Shown here piece by piece: positions 32,479-45,226 of a stretch of DNA of 64,000 bases (the first letter of the stretch is position 1; each line of letters opens with the position of its first letter). The stretch is from Ascidia mentula. Its lineage: Eukaryota; Chordata; Ascidiacea; Phlebobranchia; Ascidiidae. The notes under the pieces are model-generated. The model made no database searches. It saw nothing but the letters and a program-made list of their open reading frames with translations, and had not been told where the DNA came from. The DNA lies in assembly GCA_947561715.1 (NCBI GenBank), contig OX387201.1:17064001-17128000 (forward strand), read 5' to 3'. Position numbers and translations under genes: made by a program.

Positions 32479-33535
32479 AATTTTATTTTATGTGACATAT
32501 GTGAAAGATGATTCTAAAACTTGAAAGTGCCAGATTTCAAGTGTAAGATTATTTAGACAATCAAGAATGTCCACAAATAAAACAAAAACAAGGGTTTTTA
32601 AAATTTACGGTCAAGTTTTCTGTGTTTAAAACGTTTTCAGCATTGGCGCCATGCGCATATGACACATGTTTTTTCGTAGGTCCTTTTCGGTGCTAATGTT
32701 GCATTTTTTTCAATGTAAATTCGTATCTTCTAAGCATTTTGAATCATACTAATATATTTGTTTGCAATGTCGGATTACCTGCATCAAACCCCAGGCGTTT
32801 CCATGGTCACCCCAGTCGTTCACCAAAGATTTCCGGCCCGACTTTCACGACTGATGATTCCTGAAACGTGAAAATATTTCCATTACAAATTTCAACACAT
32901 ATCGACCTCATGATTGTTTTCCCTTTTTCCACTGCGAACGTAGTGTGTGTCATATGAAATACAAACAGCATCATACTGTGGGGGCGATTAATATACCTGC
33001 TATGACAGCGGGGTCCATGTAACTGCTTGTGGCTGCCGTTAGTATGATTGACTTGTATCTATTCATTGCGGTAAGATCTGTTGAAGCCATTTCATACGAG
33101 ACCGGAACCCCTGCATTGAAAAATTATCCACAATAAAAAGTAATTGAAGACAGTAAAACATTTTGTTCAGCCAAAAGCTAAAATGGTGAACATTCTGATG
33201 AAGATGTTTCGAATACGTCTGCTTAATGATAGTAGGTTTAGCTTTTTTATTCAAAGTTATCAATTCGATTACTTTCACACCACAGTAAACACTGCTAAAG
33301 TAATTGAGCCGAAACAAACCGTCGTAAGTTAATTTGTCACTTTTTGCTGTTTACCTAGAAGCACCGGTTGGAGATAGGTTATCAATGTTGCCATAGTTTC
33401 CATTGAATCCAACAGCGTCTGCAAAATAAACCTGTCTTACGCAAAACTACACGTTGTACTTTCACCCACAACTTACGTTCGGTACAGGAAAGTCCAACCA
33501 AGAGAATTAGCAACAATTTGTTCATGTTTATACAG
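32479..33535 (-). pseudogene. Lysozyme L5, goose-type lysozyme pseudogene lacking the last exon
   Basis: The exons for signal peptide ([16 protein letters not shown], ending at a GTAAGT donor near 33,478), YGNIDN, the CMDPAVIAG-type segment and the catalytic exon are present. The catalytic exon (about 32,779-32,864) keeps ISRESRAG, but a one-base deletion just after it shifts the frame before GWGDHGN. Exon 5, with about 90 residues including the substrate-binding end, is absent because the intron runs into the T block of ZNF-8. Together with L3 and L4 this shows three different routes of decay. Confidence 0.88.
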
Positions 33536-33689
33536 TGGTAAACTGTCAACTCCAATCCAGAGTCAGCTGTAAATTATTCTAACAGTCAAGCTTCTTAAGG
33601 ACGCAACAACTTCCTGGCCACAAAGCTGGTTATGTAATAAGGAAATTAGGTTGCACTCCTCATTTTGTGCCAAACCTCTTTCGCTGGTG

Positions 33690-34235
33690 GAAAAATTATA
33701 TTTAGTTGCAAACTTTGCGGCAAAAGCTTTTTTCGTTACTTAAATTTCACCAAGCAAAGTTTTCAGATGTCAAAAGTTGTACACATGGTGTGCACTTCGG
33801 AGAAAACTCCTTCATGTGCTCATTTCGTTTAAAAGCGTTGAAAAAAACGCGATTTGGGCAGATATGTATACATTCACACTGAAGTGAAACCTTTCAGATG
33901 CGAAGTTTGTGAAAAGGTTTGACCAACAAATGCCCATGTCAAAAGGCACAAACGTATTCAAACTGGAAAGAAGCCATACAAGTGCGACGTGTGTAATCAA
34001 GCTCTAGACACAAAATGGAGCCTGGTCGCACACGTCCGGATACACAATGCTGATAAATATTTTAGGAGTAAGTTTTGCTTAAACATACTTGCCCAGCAAA
34101 GCACTCAAATCTTCCACGTTTTTACACAACCAATAGCCTACATGAGAGAAACCGTGTACAACATATGTGATAAAGCATCCACAAATTCAGGCAATCGAAC
34201 AAAGCATATCAGAAATGAAAAAAACAAACATTATA
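33690..34235 (+). pseudogene. ZF-B zinc-finger gene remnant, uninterrupted copy
   Basis: It carries CKLCGKSFFRYLNFTK near 33,708, KPFRCEVCEK near 33,895 followed by a stop, then KPYKCDVCNQALDTKWSLV near 33,973, AHVRIHNADKYFR, a gtaagt donor near 34,070, and the terminal finger piece NICDKASTNSGNRTKH near 34,160. It is the best-kept copy of ZF-B, but upstream fingers are out of frame. Confidence 0.6.
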
Positions 34236-34259
34236 AGTGAATTGTTGCCATCAGTTATA

Positions 34260-35815
34260 TGCTTATCCTTATATCGACATTAGTGACAAATTGATAACGT
34301 TTAGAATACATGCCATGAACACACCCTTAACAAATATTTTTTGAGCGCCGATCAAGAATATCTCATTCTTTACGTTTCAAAGAACGCAAATTTTGCAATT
34401 GGAAACACTGTTATGGTTAACTCGATAGTGTGAACGGCGGTAGTTTTCGAAAGTTGTGTTTTGGTAAATGACTGTTTGTTGTAGGTTTGCGGTTGTATTT
34501 GAAAGCTTTACTTTTGAAACTTTTGATATTTGAAATTTGAAAACTTAAAAATTTTGTGAGAGGGATTTATTCCACGTAAACTTTTTCAAACTAAGTGGAT
34601 ATAGTGATTAGTTAAAATTTAACAGTGTTTTAATGATTTGAAATTTAATTTAGGAAACACTGGCAGGTCAAGCCCTAAAGTTTTCAATGAAGGTTAAACT
34701 CAAACCTCTACCTAGTCTGTCCTCTTAGAAAAATGCATCTAATATTTACCCCATGCACATTTTCACATTCAGGGGTAATTAGTAGACACTAACACTCTGT
34801 ATTAATATCATAGTACCAACTGTTTTGAGTGGTTACAACCAGGATTAATGTAATATAGGGATGTGGGATGTGGGCAATTCAAAATAACAAGTTTGGATGA
34901 TTCGAATTCTAAGCTATTCAAATCCGAATTCTAATTCAAAATTGAATAATAGGATTTAGTTTTATAACTTTTCCTTAACTTTAATCACATTAATTGTTCA
35001 CCTATTTCCTGTTTATAAATATGGCTTCAATGGCATGTAACAAACTTAAGAGATTATTACACTCATGCAGACCTTCGAAAACAGTCAATTACTCTATTAT
35101 GCAACCAGCAAAACAGAATATTATGCAGTATTTTGGATTCGATTTAACTATGGATAGTAAAAACCTTAAATAACTGCCAACATAGTTGCAAGTGACTGCT
35201 AATTTCATTTTTAAAGGGATGTATAAGGATTTACCCAACACAATTCAAAACGAAATAACTCAAGATGTAATGTCCAAATTTGCAATGTTTGTGAAAAAGG
35301 TCCGATAATTACCCCATTTGACTATAGTGTTTTACTTGTTTTAGTATTACTCGAATGATTATATTATTGATTCAGCACATCAGTCCATAACTGAAACCTC
35401 GACATTTTCTAAACCACACCCATTCTTGGTGGGAGTCAATTGATTGGACTTTCACATTGGGCTGAGCAGAATACAACTTGGTGGAAAATACTAGCATAAC
35501 ATTTTTCCAATTCTGTATATGATTGCAATCACTAGATGGTTTTTTTTGCTAATGGATGCTTTGGCAATTGGATCATAAACACTTAACTTTTCTTGGGTTC
35601 TTTTGTTTACTTGTGGCAAATCCAAGTTTCATATATGCATTTCGAAATGCTATGCATGACTGCACATGACAAAGAAAAAAAATTAATGCAAAAAAAACAA
35701 ACATAATAACCATAATATAAATTATCTCAAGTGTTGTATCAGTTTTTGTTCGATTTTCAAGGTCATTTTACTATTTTAGAACTGCAGAAATTTTTTTCAT
35801 TGCAATTTGTCCCTT
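34260..35815. repeat. Non-coding block N, copy 5, at the cluster edge
   Basis: The last copy of block N, with an internal loss near 34,520. It ends near 35,815, where sequence changes to the 5' flank of the kinase-like gene (aaagacagacttg, also seen at 45,007 and 62,487). This is the right border of the lysozyme/ZNF duplication. Confidence 0.6.
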
Positions 35816-37164
35816 AAAGGAAAGCATATAAGGAAAGACAGACTTGTTTCTATATAAGATAATTTATAAGAAAAATCTTTTTTACAAATCGCACTCGTAG
35901 ATGTCACATGAATAATAACTATTAGTGAAAATGATTTATTCTTACGTACGGGGAAACACCGAACGGTGTTCGTGGATTAAGATTTTAACTTGATTGAAGT
36001 TATGGGAAGCAAAGATTAAAAATGGGATCTAAGGACATGCTTCGTAAGTATTTTTGAAATTTTTTCTTGTGTTTTGACGTATATAAAATATTTGTGGTTT
36101 TTGGCCAAAAAAATTCGTGACATTGGATAAAATGCACGACCCAGGCTTTTGCCTGTCATAAAGCATCTGTTTTTCTTAAATCAGGCGTTAGACACCCAGG
36201 ACATAGTAGTCATCAATTAGAATTTCTCCTGACCCATACACTTTTACCAGATTGAAAGAAAATTTGACATTCTTTACTAATATTCTGCAAAAAAGATACT
36301 AAACACATTAACATACGAGATGTGTTTGCTATTCTGCACTTCACTCTCACTACAAAAGTCACGCAAAAATTATTTAATCTGTTTTCTCCCGTTTAAATTT
36401 TTTATAAAATAGTTATTTGTTTATTTGCAGTGCGACAGTTGGTCCATCATAAGGATAATCCAAACAGACATTTGTGGACTCCTCATTATGCTCAGGCAGC
36501 ATTCGATCATGCCGGTGATGCATTTGTATGAAACAAGAGATTTACAGTAAGTCAAAAGGTAAAGCAGGGTACTTTGTGACAATTGACACAAAAAAAAACA
36601 AGGTGACTAGTGATGTTGTTGAACATCAAATATCCATGTGAAAAAAAGTTCATGAGGGCTTTATTGTTTTTTGTGTTTAACAGGCACCAACCAATGCAAT
36701 CTTCCAGCGATACAAGCAGCACTGTTATGCAAAAAACTTTCCCATCAGACAACTTGATAGAATAACTGGTCTCTGTTTGCAGGAAACCCCATTTTGTCGT
36801 CCATTAGAGGATGATCAGCTTGTAAGTGGAAGTGGTAAAATTTGAATTTGCATTAAGAAGTACTAGTTTTTGACTTTGTTTATTTTTGTTGCATTTATTT
36901 GCAAAAATAACTGATGTATTTACAGGAAATGCATATTTTTAAAGATTTTTTTAAGTTTTTTTTTATATCACTTGTATTTTTTTTAATGTCTTGAAAAAAT
37001 AAGTTGAAACTAGATCTTGGTTCACAAAAACATTATAATTTCAAATTATCTTCATATTTTCATATTTCCATTTATCTTACTGATTTTGTGGTCAGATAAT
37101 ATGTAAAATGTGTCGACAATTCCTGAATAAAAACTTTTAATTCAATGTTTCCAGCAGCTCTTTC

Positions 37165-37240
37165 AAATTTGTTTTATTATAAGCTGAAAATTTTTTTTTG
37201 CCCTGATAAGGGCATCATCAGAAGAGTAAAAACAAAAGCA
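37165..37240 (+). repeat. Retroelement-like tail motif in intron 3 of unit A
   Basis: The text ttgccctgataagggcatcatcag is mirrored in unit D at about 60,540. The palindromic gatgatgccc...gggc pattern is common in 3' tails of old retroelements. It predates the inverted duplication. Confidence 0.3.
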
Positions 37241-37987
37241 ATGAAAAATAACCAAGTACAAGCGAAGGTCTGTTCATTGCTTTGTGTCCAAAATGTCCAC
37301 GTTTATGTTTTTAATTTTCCAGTAAATATTTTATGCCTTGAAGACAGTTATATTGATTTTGTATTATTCTAAACTTCTTACTCACAACAAGTAAATATGC
37401 CTTACGTGTTTATGTGCACGATAACAAGTTTAAACATAAAGAATATAAATAAGCACCATCTATTTTATTTTTCAACCAGCTTCGTTGTTTTTCAATGCTG
37501 ACTCTGGAGATGAATCAAAGAACATTTAGTTTAAACAAATGTATTTTGCAATGTGCTGGTGCAATGGCTTCCACTAGTGTTATCAATGTACTAAAAGAGA
37601 TTACAGAATCGGATTTGTCCCACTTGAAGGTTTGGATAAGTTGAAACATTCTGCAGAATTAAAATTACAATTGGATTAATATATTGGTATATGACTTAAT
37701 ATTTATCCTTTAGTATTGAACTCATAATCTATATCATCTATATATCTAATCTATAATTTATCATAGCCACTTGTGCATATTTTTTGTATCTGTTCTGTTT
37801 ATTCTCAGGTGTTTGTGGATTATGCAAAGAAAATTCAATGGTATGGATTCACTTCTATATTGCAGGTATAATTAACTTGAACATTTCAAACACATGATAT
37901 ATTATGTGATATATACGATACATTCAATGGTATTGGAAACAAAATTAATTGTATTTCACAAGTATAGCTATAAATGGTATCGTTGGC

Positions 37988-38441
37988 AATAAAATGTTTT
38001 TACTTCATGAAATCTACCTAACCAGCAGCACTTCAGAAGCGTGGACACCAAGTTGTTCTAGTACAAAAACTTAAACGCAAAAATCAACATTCAAAAATTA
38101 ATTTTACCGTCAGTTACGTGAGCCCCGCCCATTTCATTTTTATTTTTGACATGATTTCTTGTTATAATCTTTTGATTGTTGTTTCGCCTGATTAAGCAAT
38201 GTGAACCTGTGGTGATAAAAAAGTAGGTCACTTGCATCACCTGCTCAGAGCGTTGTCCAGTATGTTAGCACAAGAGGTTTCTACTGTTCGGCCAGTTTTT
38301 ATCGTTTTATCATTTTAGCATCTAACTATGTCTTTTTCTGTTTATGTTATTTGTAGAACTGAAGATACTTTATTAAAAAGCAAAACATGTTTTATAAAAT
38401 CAGAAGCGTGGATACAAAGTTGTTCTAGTAACATTTAAAAT
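37988..38441 (-). mobile_element. Short retroposon R, copy 3, in an intron of unit A
   Basis: A 454-base insertion flanked by tggtatcgttggc (37,975-37,987 and 38,442-38,454). Unit D shows the empty site near 59,000. It is in reverse orientation to copies 1 and 2. This is an independent insertion and confirms the 13-base target duplication. Confidence 0.8.
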
Positions 38442-41321
38442 TGGTATCGTTGGCTTGCAAATTGCATATTTGTAATTTGTGGTTTTGAAGATCTTCCTGT
38501 TGACTATATAAAGGTGGTCTGCCAGTTTGCTTACAAACACGTTTGTCCCGAGAACAAAAGAAAAAGCTTCGCACACTGGACAATGTCAGAAAGAAATGGA
38601 AAACAAACTTTTCGACGGATCGAGCGATACATGAAATCCATGAACGACGGAAACTATGATCTGGGAAGGCTTTATTTGGAGGTTGGTTTTCACTTGTTGT
38701 GTTTTAGTATTTGATGCTCTGTATCAATTGTACATTTCTTGACATATAGATTTTTTCGTTTAATTTTTGCAATGTTTAATACATTTACTGCATGATTAGT
38801 TAATGTTTCTGTCTTAATCACACAACTTACCTCTTTTCACTTCTGTTTGGATCCTGTTTTGATTTTTTTTCCCATTTCTGACATTATAAATATTCAACCT
38901 CATAACTGATCCTATTTCAACTTTTGGTCACTTAATTACATTTACAACTGGTTTTGACGCAGGACACAGCCCGACATGAGTATTTTCGTGCCATTGAGCT
39001 TCAAATTGAAGATTACATCAAAAGCATAACAGAAGTGTGTGTGTAAAGTTATTCTTTTACGTGTATTTAAGACATTTCATAATGGTCATTGTAAGATTGG
39101 CCTCTAAATGTTTGCCTAAAATGTGATTAGAAGTATTTTCTCTTTTTACTGTGCATTATTGTATGTGGTCTTACATCATAACTTATGCTGCAGGGTATCA
39201 GGACCATGTCAGTTGACACATCATATGAGTACATTACCTCAAATGCTCAGGATTTTATCTTCGAAAAGTACGAAGATTTTATAAAAATACAAGACTTCAG
39301 ACACCTGGGTTGGTATTAAAGTGGTATCAGTGCATTGGGAACATACACAAACAGTTACAAGATAATGTTTGAGGATGACTTTAAAAGAAAGCTTGTAAGT
39401 AATCTTTTATTTTATGAGTAATTTTTACATCCAAAAAGTTTAGATTGTCATGTAATATTTTATTTAGGTTGCACTAAAGCGTGTTACAAACAACTACAAA
39501 CAGCTACAACAAAATGACGTGAAACTGAGCCATGTAAGCAATTACTGCTTGGAATGAGAAAAAATGCTTCATCCATGGATGTTTTTCCTTTGCAAACATT
39601 TATGTGAAAAAGTTTGTTAATGTTTGTTAAGGAATGAAATCTTTGTTACATCATGATGGTGCTCAAGATTGTGGAGATGTGCTGACTGTTTTATTAAAGT
39701 TCGTTATTTTGAAAGGTTTTAAAGCAAACGCAAAGCACTCATGACACACTACCAGTTGATGGAAGCAAAACAGTAAGTTATAGGGATTGAACAAAACTTT
39801 AAAAATAAGTAACTTGTTTATCTCCGTGTTCCCTAAAATTGTTCATGCTTTTCGGAAGTGCATGGTGATTAAATATTACCATAGATTGTGGTAATACAGT
39901 CACAACTCTTTAGACTATAGCTTTGCCACTCTTAACTTAAACTGCAGCTTTAGTTCAAAGCATAAAATAGTCACAAACCTTCATAATTTATGGCTTTATG
40001 TTCCAACCTAATGTGATACACCCTAGTTTAACATGATGAAAAATGTTTACTGTAAAAAAGAATTTTACGTTCGATTTTACTTTGTGTGTTCAGTGCTTAT
40101 TTTAACACAATTAGTTGCTGTATTTGAATACCAACAATTTTGTAAGGTGTTGTTAGATCCATGATTTGAAAACAAACATGTGATGCAATTTTATGTTAAA
40201 AGAAACACTTTTTTCAATGCAGTAAGTTTGCACAACACTAATTGTTTAGCCAAAAAATAACCATTAAGTTAGATTATGATCAGTTTAACAAATCCATTAC
40301 TTTAGGCTGTGGATTGTTTTGTTCCTCCGAGCGAACTGACATTTTCCATGGACAAAATTATTGACAACGGAAACTTCAGGCTTGTTAAGAAGGCGGGGAA
40401 TGACATGCATGGAAATGTAACAGTGCAGTATATTAACATAGAGGACGGAATATCGACCGAACAGCAGATGGAAACGTAAGTTTGTAAATATATTGACACG
40501 GTTTGGGATTTAATCACATAAATTTTTTTCATGTAAAATTCAAACATGGATCTACAGTTGTTCACAAATCACATTAATTGAGCTGGTACGTTTGTTGTAG
40601 GTTGACGGAAGGCGTCTCACTCCTTCGGTTGGCTAATCACAATCACGTGATCCGCGTACTCGGTCACACTCGCCAGGGAAACGAGTTCGGAGTTTTGTTC
40701 GAGTGCGTGGACGGTATGAACACCCTCCCCTTCCTCCAATACACCAGGAAGAAGGATTTCTGGCTCCCTCCCCTGGCCAACGTCCGACTCTGTGCCGATA
40801 TCGCATCTTCCATTCACTTCTTCCACTCCGATCCAATTTTTAGAGTCAGTGACGTCACGATTGATGACGTAGTGATCACGTGCAGCATTCGTGCCAAAGT
40901 GACGGGGTTTAAGATTGGTAAATTTATGGAAGGCAACGAAAGTCGTGGGAATGGTGCCGCGTCCCTTGCAAAGATAATCGCATCCATAATCCTCCGGGAG
41001 AAGTGGAGTGGTGATGAGGATTGGGATCGCATTGCGGAGGAGAGCTTGGCGTGCGCAGAGACCCAGGAGGAGCGGAAGTTATGTTGGGCACTGGGGGATG
41101 AAATCCGACTTTGTCAAAGGGAAAGTCCCTCGGTCGCTGAAACACGAAAACGTCTCCTCATGCGCTTGGAATTGGAACCCTCTGATGACGGAGGTTTCAC
41201 TTTTTCGGATGAGCGCACAACTAGGCTCTTAGAATACCTCCTGGATACCATGAGAGAGCTCGACTTTTCAGACAAAGATCAGAATAAAATTGATGACAAT
41301 GATGTTCTTCCTATTCTTTAA

Positions 41322-42774
41322 CCTGTGTGTTTTCGTGAGCAAATTTTTTTTAGTTTACTCTGATATCGTCATTGCTCCACAGCTGTCACATCCGAAACTG
41401 TTTGATTTAATTAGTTGAGATGTGGGTGACATTCGTTTTTAAAATTTTCCCGTGGTTGGGTTTGCCTCCTTCATATGTGTTTCCAATATAGCCCACATAT
41501 GACGTATCCGAGATATAATCCATTACTGCACTGGAACGACTTTTCAGACCTAAACTCTATTGTTTGTTCGGGATTAAATGCGTTGACAATTTATTTTTGT
41601 TTGTGGAGTTCTGTTGTTTGCAGTAAAACTATGTGAGTGCGAAGGATTGTTTGTTTTCACAAAAGTCAACCAATCTTGCTGACGGTATTTATGCAAACAT
41701 GTTATTAATCACCGACACAAAAATTTCTAACCGTTGTGTAGATAACGGCTTCTCGGATTGCACTGAAAGCTTGATGAGCCGCAAGAAGTATGGATTGGTT
41801 CGTGGGAGGGATACGTTTAGTTTATTCAACACAATGCAACCCCAGCTACAAACTTTATTAAGTTGTAAAGCAGAATTTAAACAAATACAATATATGCAAC
41901 GTGAGTTGCTTAAAATCTTCAAAAAACCTTCCCCTAATTTACTTTCGTCACAGCAATATAGGTGGCATAAAACAGCAGCATCCAGCAAAGCAAACTGGCA
42001 GGGAAACGGTATGTACAGAATGAACAGTTACGTGTGGTCAGGTACGGCAGTGTGTAGTTATTAGTACCTTTTTCGGCAAACTATGCGACATATGGCGAGT
42101 GTTGCGAAAATGAATAAAACTGTTGAAAAATGAATACGATACAAGTTGGTTATCCTCTATGTTGCATCATTTCATAGTGTTGTGGGTCGACCTTAACGGC
42201 AGTCCTGTCAGGAAAAAAGAGTTTTCAGAGAAAGGAGAACTTACTGTTTGACCTTCTTCAGGGTTGAAGGGAATGTTGAATTTCTTTTTGCTGGAATTTG
42301 GCAGTGGCTGAGATGGATAGAATTCCCTAGGGATGATCTTTCAACACAGATTTCTTTGGAGCAGTACGATTCTAACCAGGAATCGGATGCCGAATTTGAT
42401 CTCCTGGAGGAGAGAGTATAGATGGACTCTCGGTTCCACAAAGGGTTGAAGCGGGCTTACACCACTCCTTAGCAATGGATGGCAAGGAGATCAATTTTTT
42501 GGGAACTACCGGGAAGGAGACGTTGGTGGTTGCCACAGCGGCATAGGAGGGGTCATGTTGCACAGCACCGGTCATTGGGTTTCTTAAATATTTTATTCGG
42601 GGTACCTTATAGTTCCCACGAATATCGGACCCAATAACAGCGAACAAAACAACAAATATACAACAATATAAAAAACAACGCAGAAGGAAAGACCTGGTGA
42701 TAGTTAGTCTTTAAATAATTTTCCGCTAGTGGGCGCCGATAAAATAGCGAGTAAGAACAACAAGGAAAACAAAA
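41322..42774. other. Downstream of unit A; no firm gene
   Basis: This contains a frame of about 140 residues (41,633-42,064, +) without family resemblance, followed by AATAAA at 42,112. It also has a 91-residue minus-strand frame (42,372-42,647). Neither has a recognisable domain or a second copy for comparison. The AATAAA may serve a transcript ending here, possibly the 3' UTR of unit A. I do not call a gene. Confidence 0.4.
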
Positions 42775-42932
42775 CAAAACAATACAAGTAAAAACACGTA
42801 CGGGAAAGTATACCGACTCCTAGTGATTGATCTATCATTAAATTATTGTCCACGAGTTGGCGCAAATAAATGACGAGTGAGAACAACAAATATAAACAAC
42901 AATTTTTTTCTTACTTTATTTATTTTTTTTAG

Positions 42933-43655
42933 TATTATTGAAAAAGGACGCTAAAGGCGTACAATTGAAGAAAAGACTAAGCAAGAAGACAAAAAAGGCA
43001 ACAAGGGTTAAACATAATGGCGAGAAATCAGCACAAGAAGTCAAGTTACATGGGTATATGCTTCATGTCAAGCAGCGTACGACCACTTTCTTTTGTAATA
43101 ATTCGCTACGGTATTTCTCACTGGCGATGTTTAATTCAATGGATCTTATTGTTTGCAACATATTTACAAATTCTGTTGTTGTTGTTGGTTGCCTATTAGC
43201 GTATTTACATCGATAAATTACAAATCGTGCACAAAGAAGAGCGCAGTTTAATGTATTCCGAACAGTAAATGCAAAGAAGAAAAATAAAAGGGGACACGAA
43301 GTTTAGCACTGAGCCAACCGCATACATTTTCCCAGTAATGTGCTGCATTAGGGCAATTTACAAATAGATGTGAAAACAGTTTCCGCGGCATTTTCGCAAA
43401 AGACACATGAACCTGTTTCTGTAAACTTCATATCCTTTAACTTTTTGTTGGTCACAATGGCCCTGAGATTTAGCTTAATTTGAAAGCTTATTAGTTTAGT
43501 TTCCACTGTAGCTTGAGGTATATTTTATATATTTGCCTCCAAGATACTCCAAAGTCGACTAAGGACTCCCATACAGCTTGTGCTTTGTGTTGAATCGTAT
43601 TGCTATTTTGAAGCCAAAAATACAAAGCCTTTGTGCTCTCGCAATGTCTCAAGCA
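42933..43655 (-). mobile_element. LINE 3' fragment, copy 1
   Basis: It matches the 3' end of the LINE at 55,155-58,050, including ESTKALYFWLQ and the 3' tail ending in cctttttcaataatact. It is strongly 5' truncated, as is usual for LINEs, and has internal losses. Confidence 0.8.
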
Positions 43656-44411
43656 ATGCAAACAACAATAACAAACGCGTGCGGGGAAAAAAAGTGACAT
43701 CTGGTGGTTATTTGGTGGTTAATGTATAGTCCCCAGGTGGGCGCTAATGTGGGGCGTTTTCCGGTTATTTTGGTCATGCCGTGAAAGGTCTCATACAGTA
43801 GGTTTATTGGTGCCATATTATTTTTGCTATATGTATATGTATGCCATATATGCTATACAGTCGGTTTCAGTGAGGATAAATAAAAAAAACGATAACATCG
43901 CGTGGAAAAATTTTGATGATGTGTCATCCGGGAGTGGGCGCTATTATAGGGTGTCGGTATTTCTCCGGTTGTTAAAGGCGTTGAAAACGTCGGTCTGGAC
44001 CACCTCGAAAAAGGGGTTGTCCCTATTTCGCTGGATAGTTAGTTTTAAGCGTAAAGAGGTTTTGCGGGATGTTACCAAGTGGTATGTCATTGATGGGTCG
44101 TGTGTCGTGTTTAATTCTGTTTCTTTTTTTTCCAAATAGTGTGTGTTAGTGAGGTGTTTAATAGTGCTTCTAATGTTTATGACAAGCACTGAGGGGGTCG
44201 TTAGAAGAAAGAATAGCCAACTTACTCACCTTGGATTTGTGGAGCGAACACTTGTATTCCAGACTTGATCCAGACGATGCAAAAGTGCCAATATTCCAGT
44301 AATCCAATGTACACAATAGTCCCATTTTTTAAAAAATCGTACACGAATGTGCGAAACTCCCGGTGTCGGACCGCAGTTTCCTAGTTTTCAAATTAATGGC
44401 GACGAGTTGAA

Positions 44412-44620
44412 ATGTCGGGGTTCCGCTTAACTGAACAGCATTTTATTGCTGTACTGATTTTTTTAGCGAATGACGTAATGTGTAACGACTTACAATTTCC
44501 TTACATCGTCGCTTGCGTCGTAACAAGTATATCACCAACACAGCAACGCACGACACCTTGATTAAGCACAAGGAAAAACAGTGGAAGGAGAAGTGCTGGA
44601 AGCAGACAAACGCAATCAAG
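44412..44620 (+). other. MSGFR segment, copy in left arm (unrecognised possible exons)
   Basis: A frame starting MSGFRLTEQHFIAVLIFL is followed by a basic stretch RRNKYITNTATHDTLIKHKE that ends at a possible donor (aagc/gtgagt). In the right arm (53,475 downwards, -) the same pieces have a possible acceptor (ccttag/atcgtcg) that is lost here. A third, weaker copy lies at 62,545-62,800 (-). It may be a 5' exon pair of the kinase-like unit or a separate gene. No domain is recognised. Confidence 0.35.
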
Positions 44621-45226
44621 CGTGAGTTTTTTCTACAACATAGAAGTGTTGGCAAAAATGTGTTTGAAAAAAGGCGGTCAAGTTGTCATTTTTAAGTATT
44701 GTGATAGTTACCAATGCCGTGAAATACAAATTTACTATACTTGCAATGTACAACAAAAATTCCCTGACTTTTTGAAACACACCGATTTTATGCTAATGAG
44801 TTCAACACTAACCAGAAACTCAATTTTTCCCATTCTGCCATGAATTTTCAAGAAAATGTTTTTTTATTTTTTGTAACTTCTACTTGTCGCCTATCTACAT
44901 ACTTCACAACGCTAATAGGCAAAGGAAGAAACGAAAACACGTCTTATCGAGATATTCTTTGCAATCACCAATTTACGTACTCTTTTGAAGAAAAGCATCA
45001 ACGGAAGAGACGGACTTGTTCCTATGTAAGATAATTTTAGGTTAGGCCTAGATTTGCTAGATAAACCCCACATATTGCACAACTCAGCGGTTGCCTTGAG
45101 TGTGACGTAGCAATTTTTCAGATTGGTAATTATGAGATCGCTGCATAACCATATGAAAGAAAATACACATAGAAAAATAACTATTACTGAAAATAATTTA
45201 TTATTACATACGGGGAATCACCGAAC

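Larger units (their letters stand above)
36023..41321 (+). pseudogene. Unit A: multi-exon gene with C-terminal kinase-like domain, probably a pseudogene
   Basis: I do not recognise the family. Twelve exons with GT-AG borders can be followed: MGSKDML (36,023), VRQLVHHKDNPNRHLW (36,431), APTNAIFQRYKQH (36,685), LEMNQRTFSLNK (37,480), VFVDYAKKIQW (37,809), FAYKHVCPENKRK (ends 38,681), TARHEYFRAIE (38,963), SVDTSYEYI to DDFKRKL (39,195-39,394), 39,468-39,533, 39,716-39,772, 40,306-40,475 and the long last exon 40,601-41,321. The last two exons resemble a kinase fold (LLRLANHNHVIRVLG, then ADIASSIHFFHS), but HRD and DFG motifs are absent (GFKIGKF in place of DFG), so a pseudokinase is likely. Exon 2 has lost about 75 bases relative to unit D and then meets a stop. 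Exon 8 has a stop (WY-stop) where unit D reads WHQ. The final exon is unusually GC-rich. Confidence 0.55.

Noticed and set aside
41633-42064. A 143-residue gene downstream of unit A
   Set aside because: No start context, domain or paralogue supports it; the AATAAA nearby fits a 3' UTR equally well.
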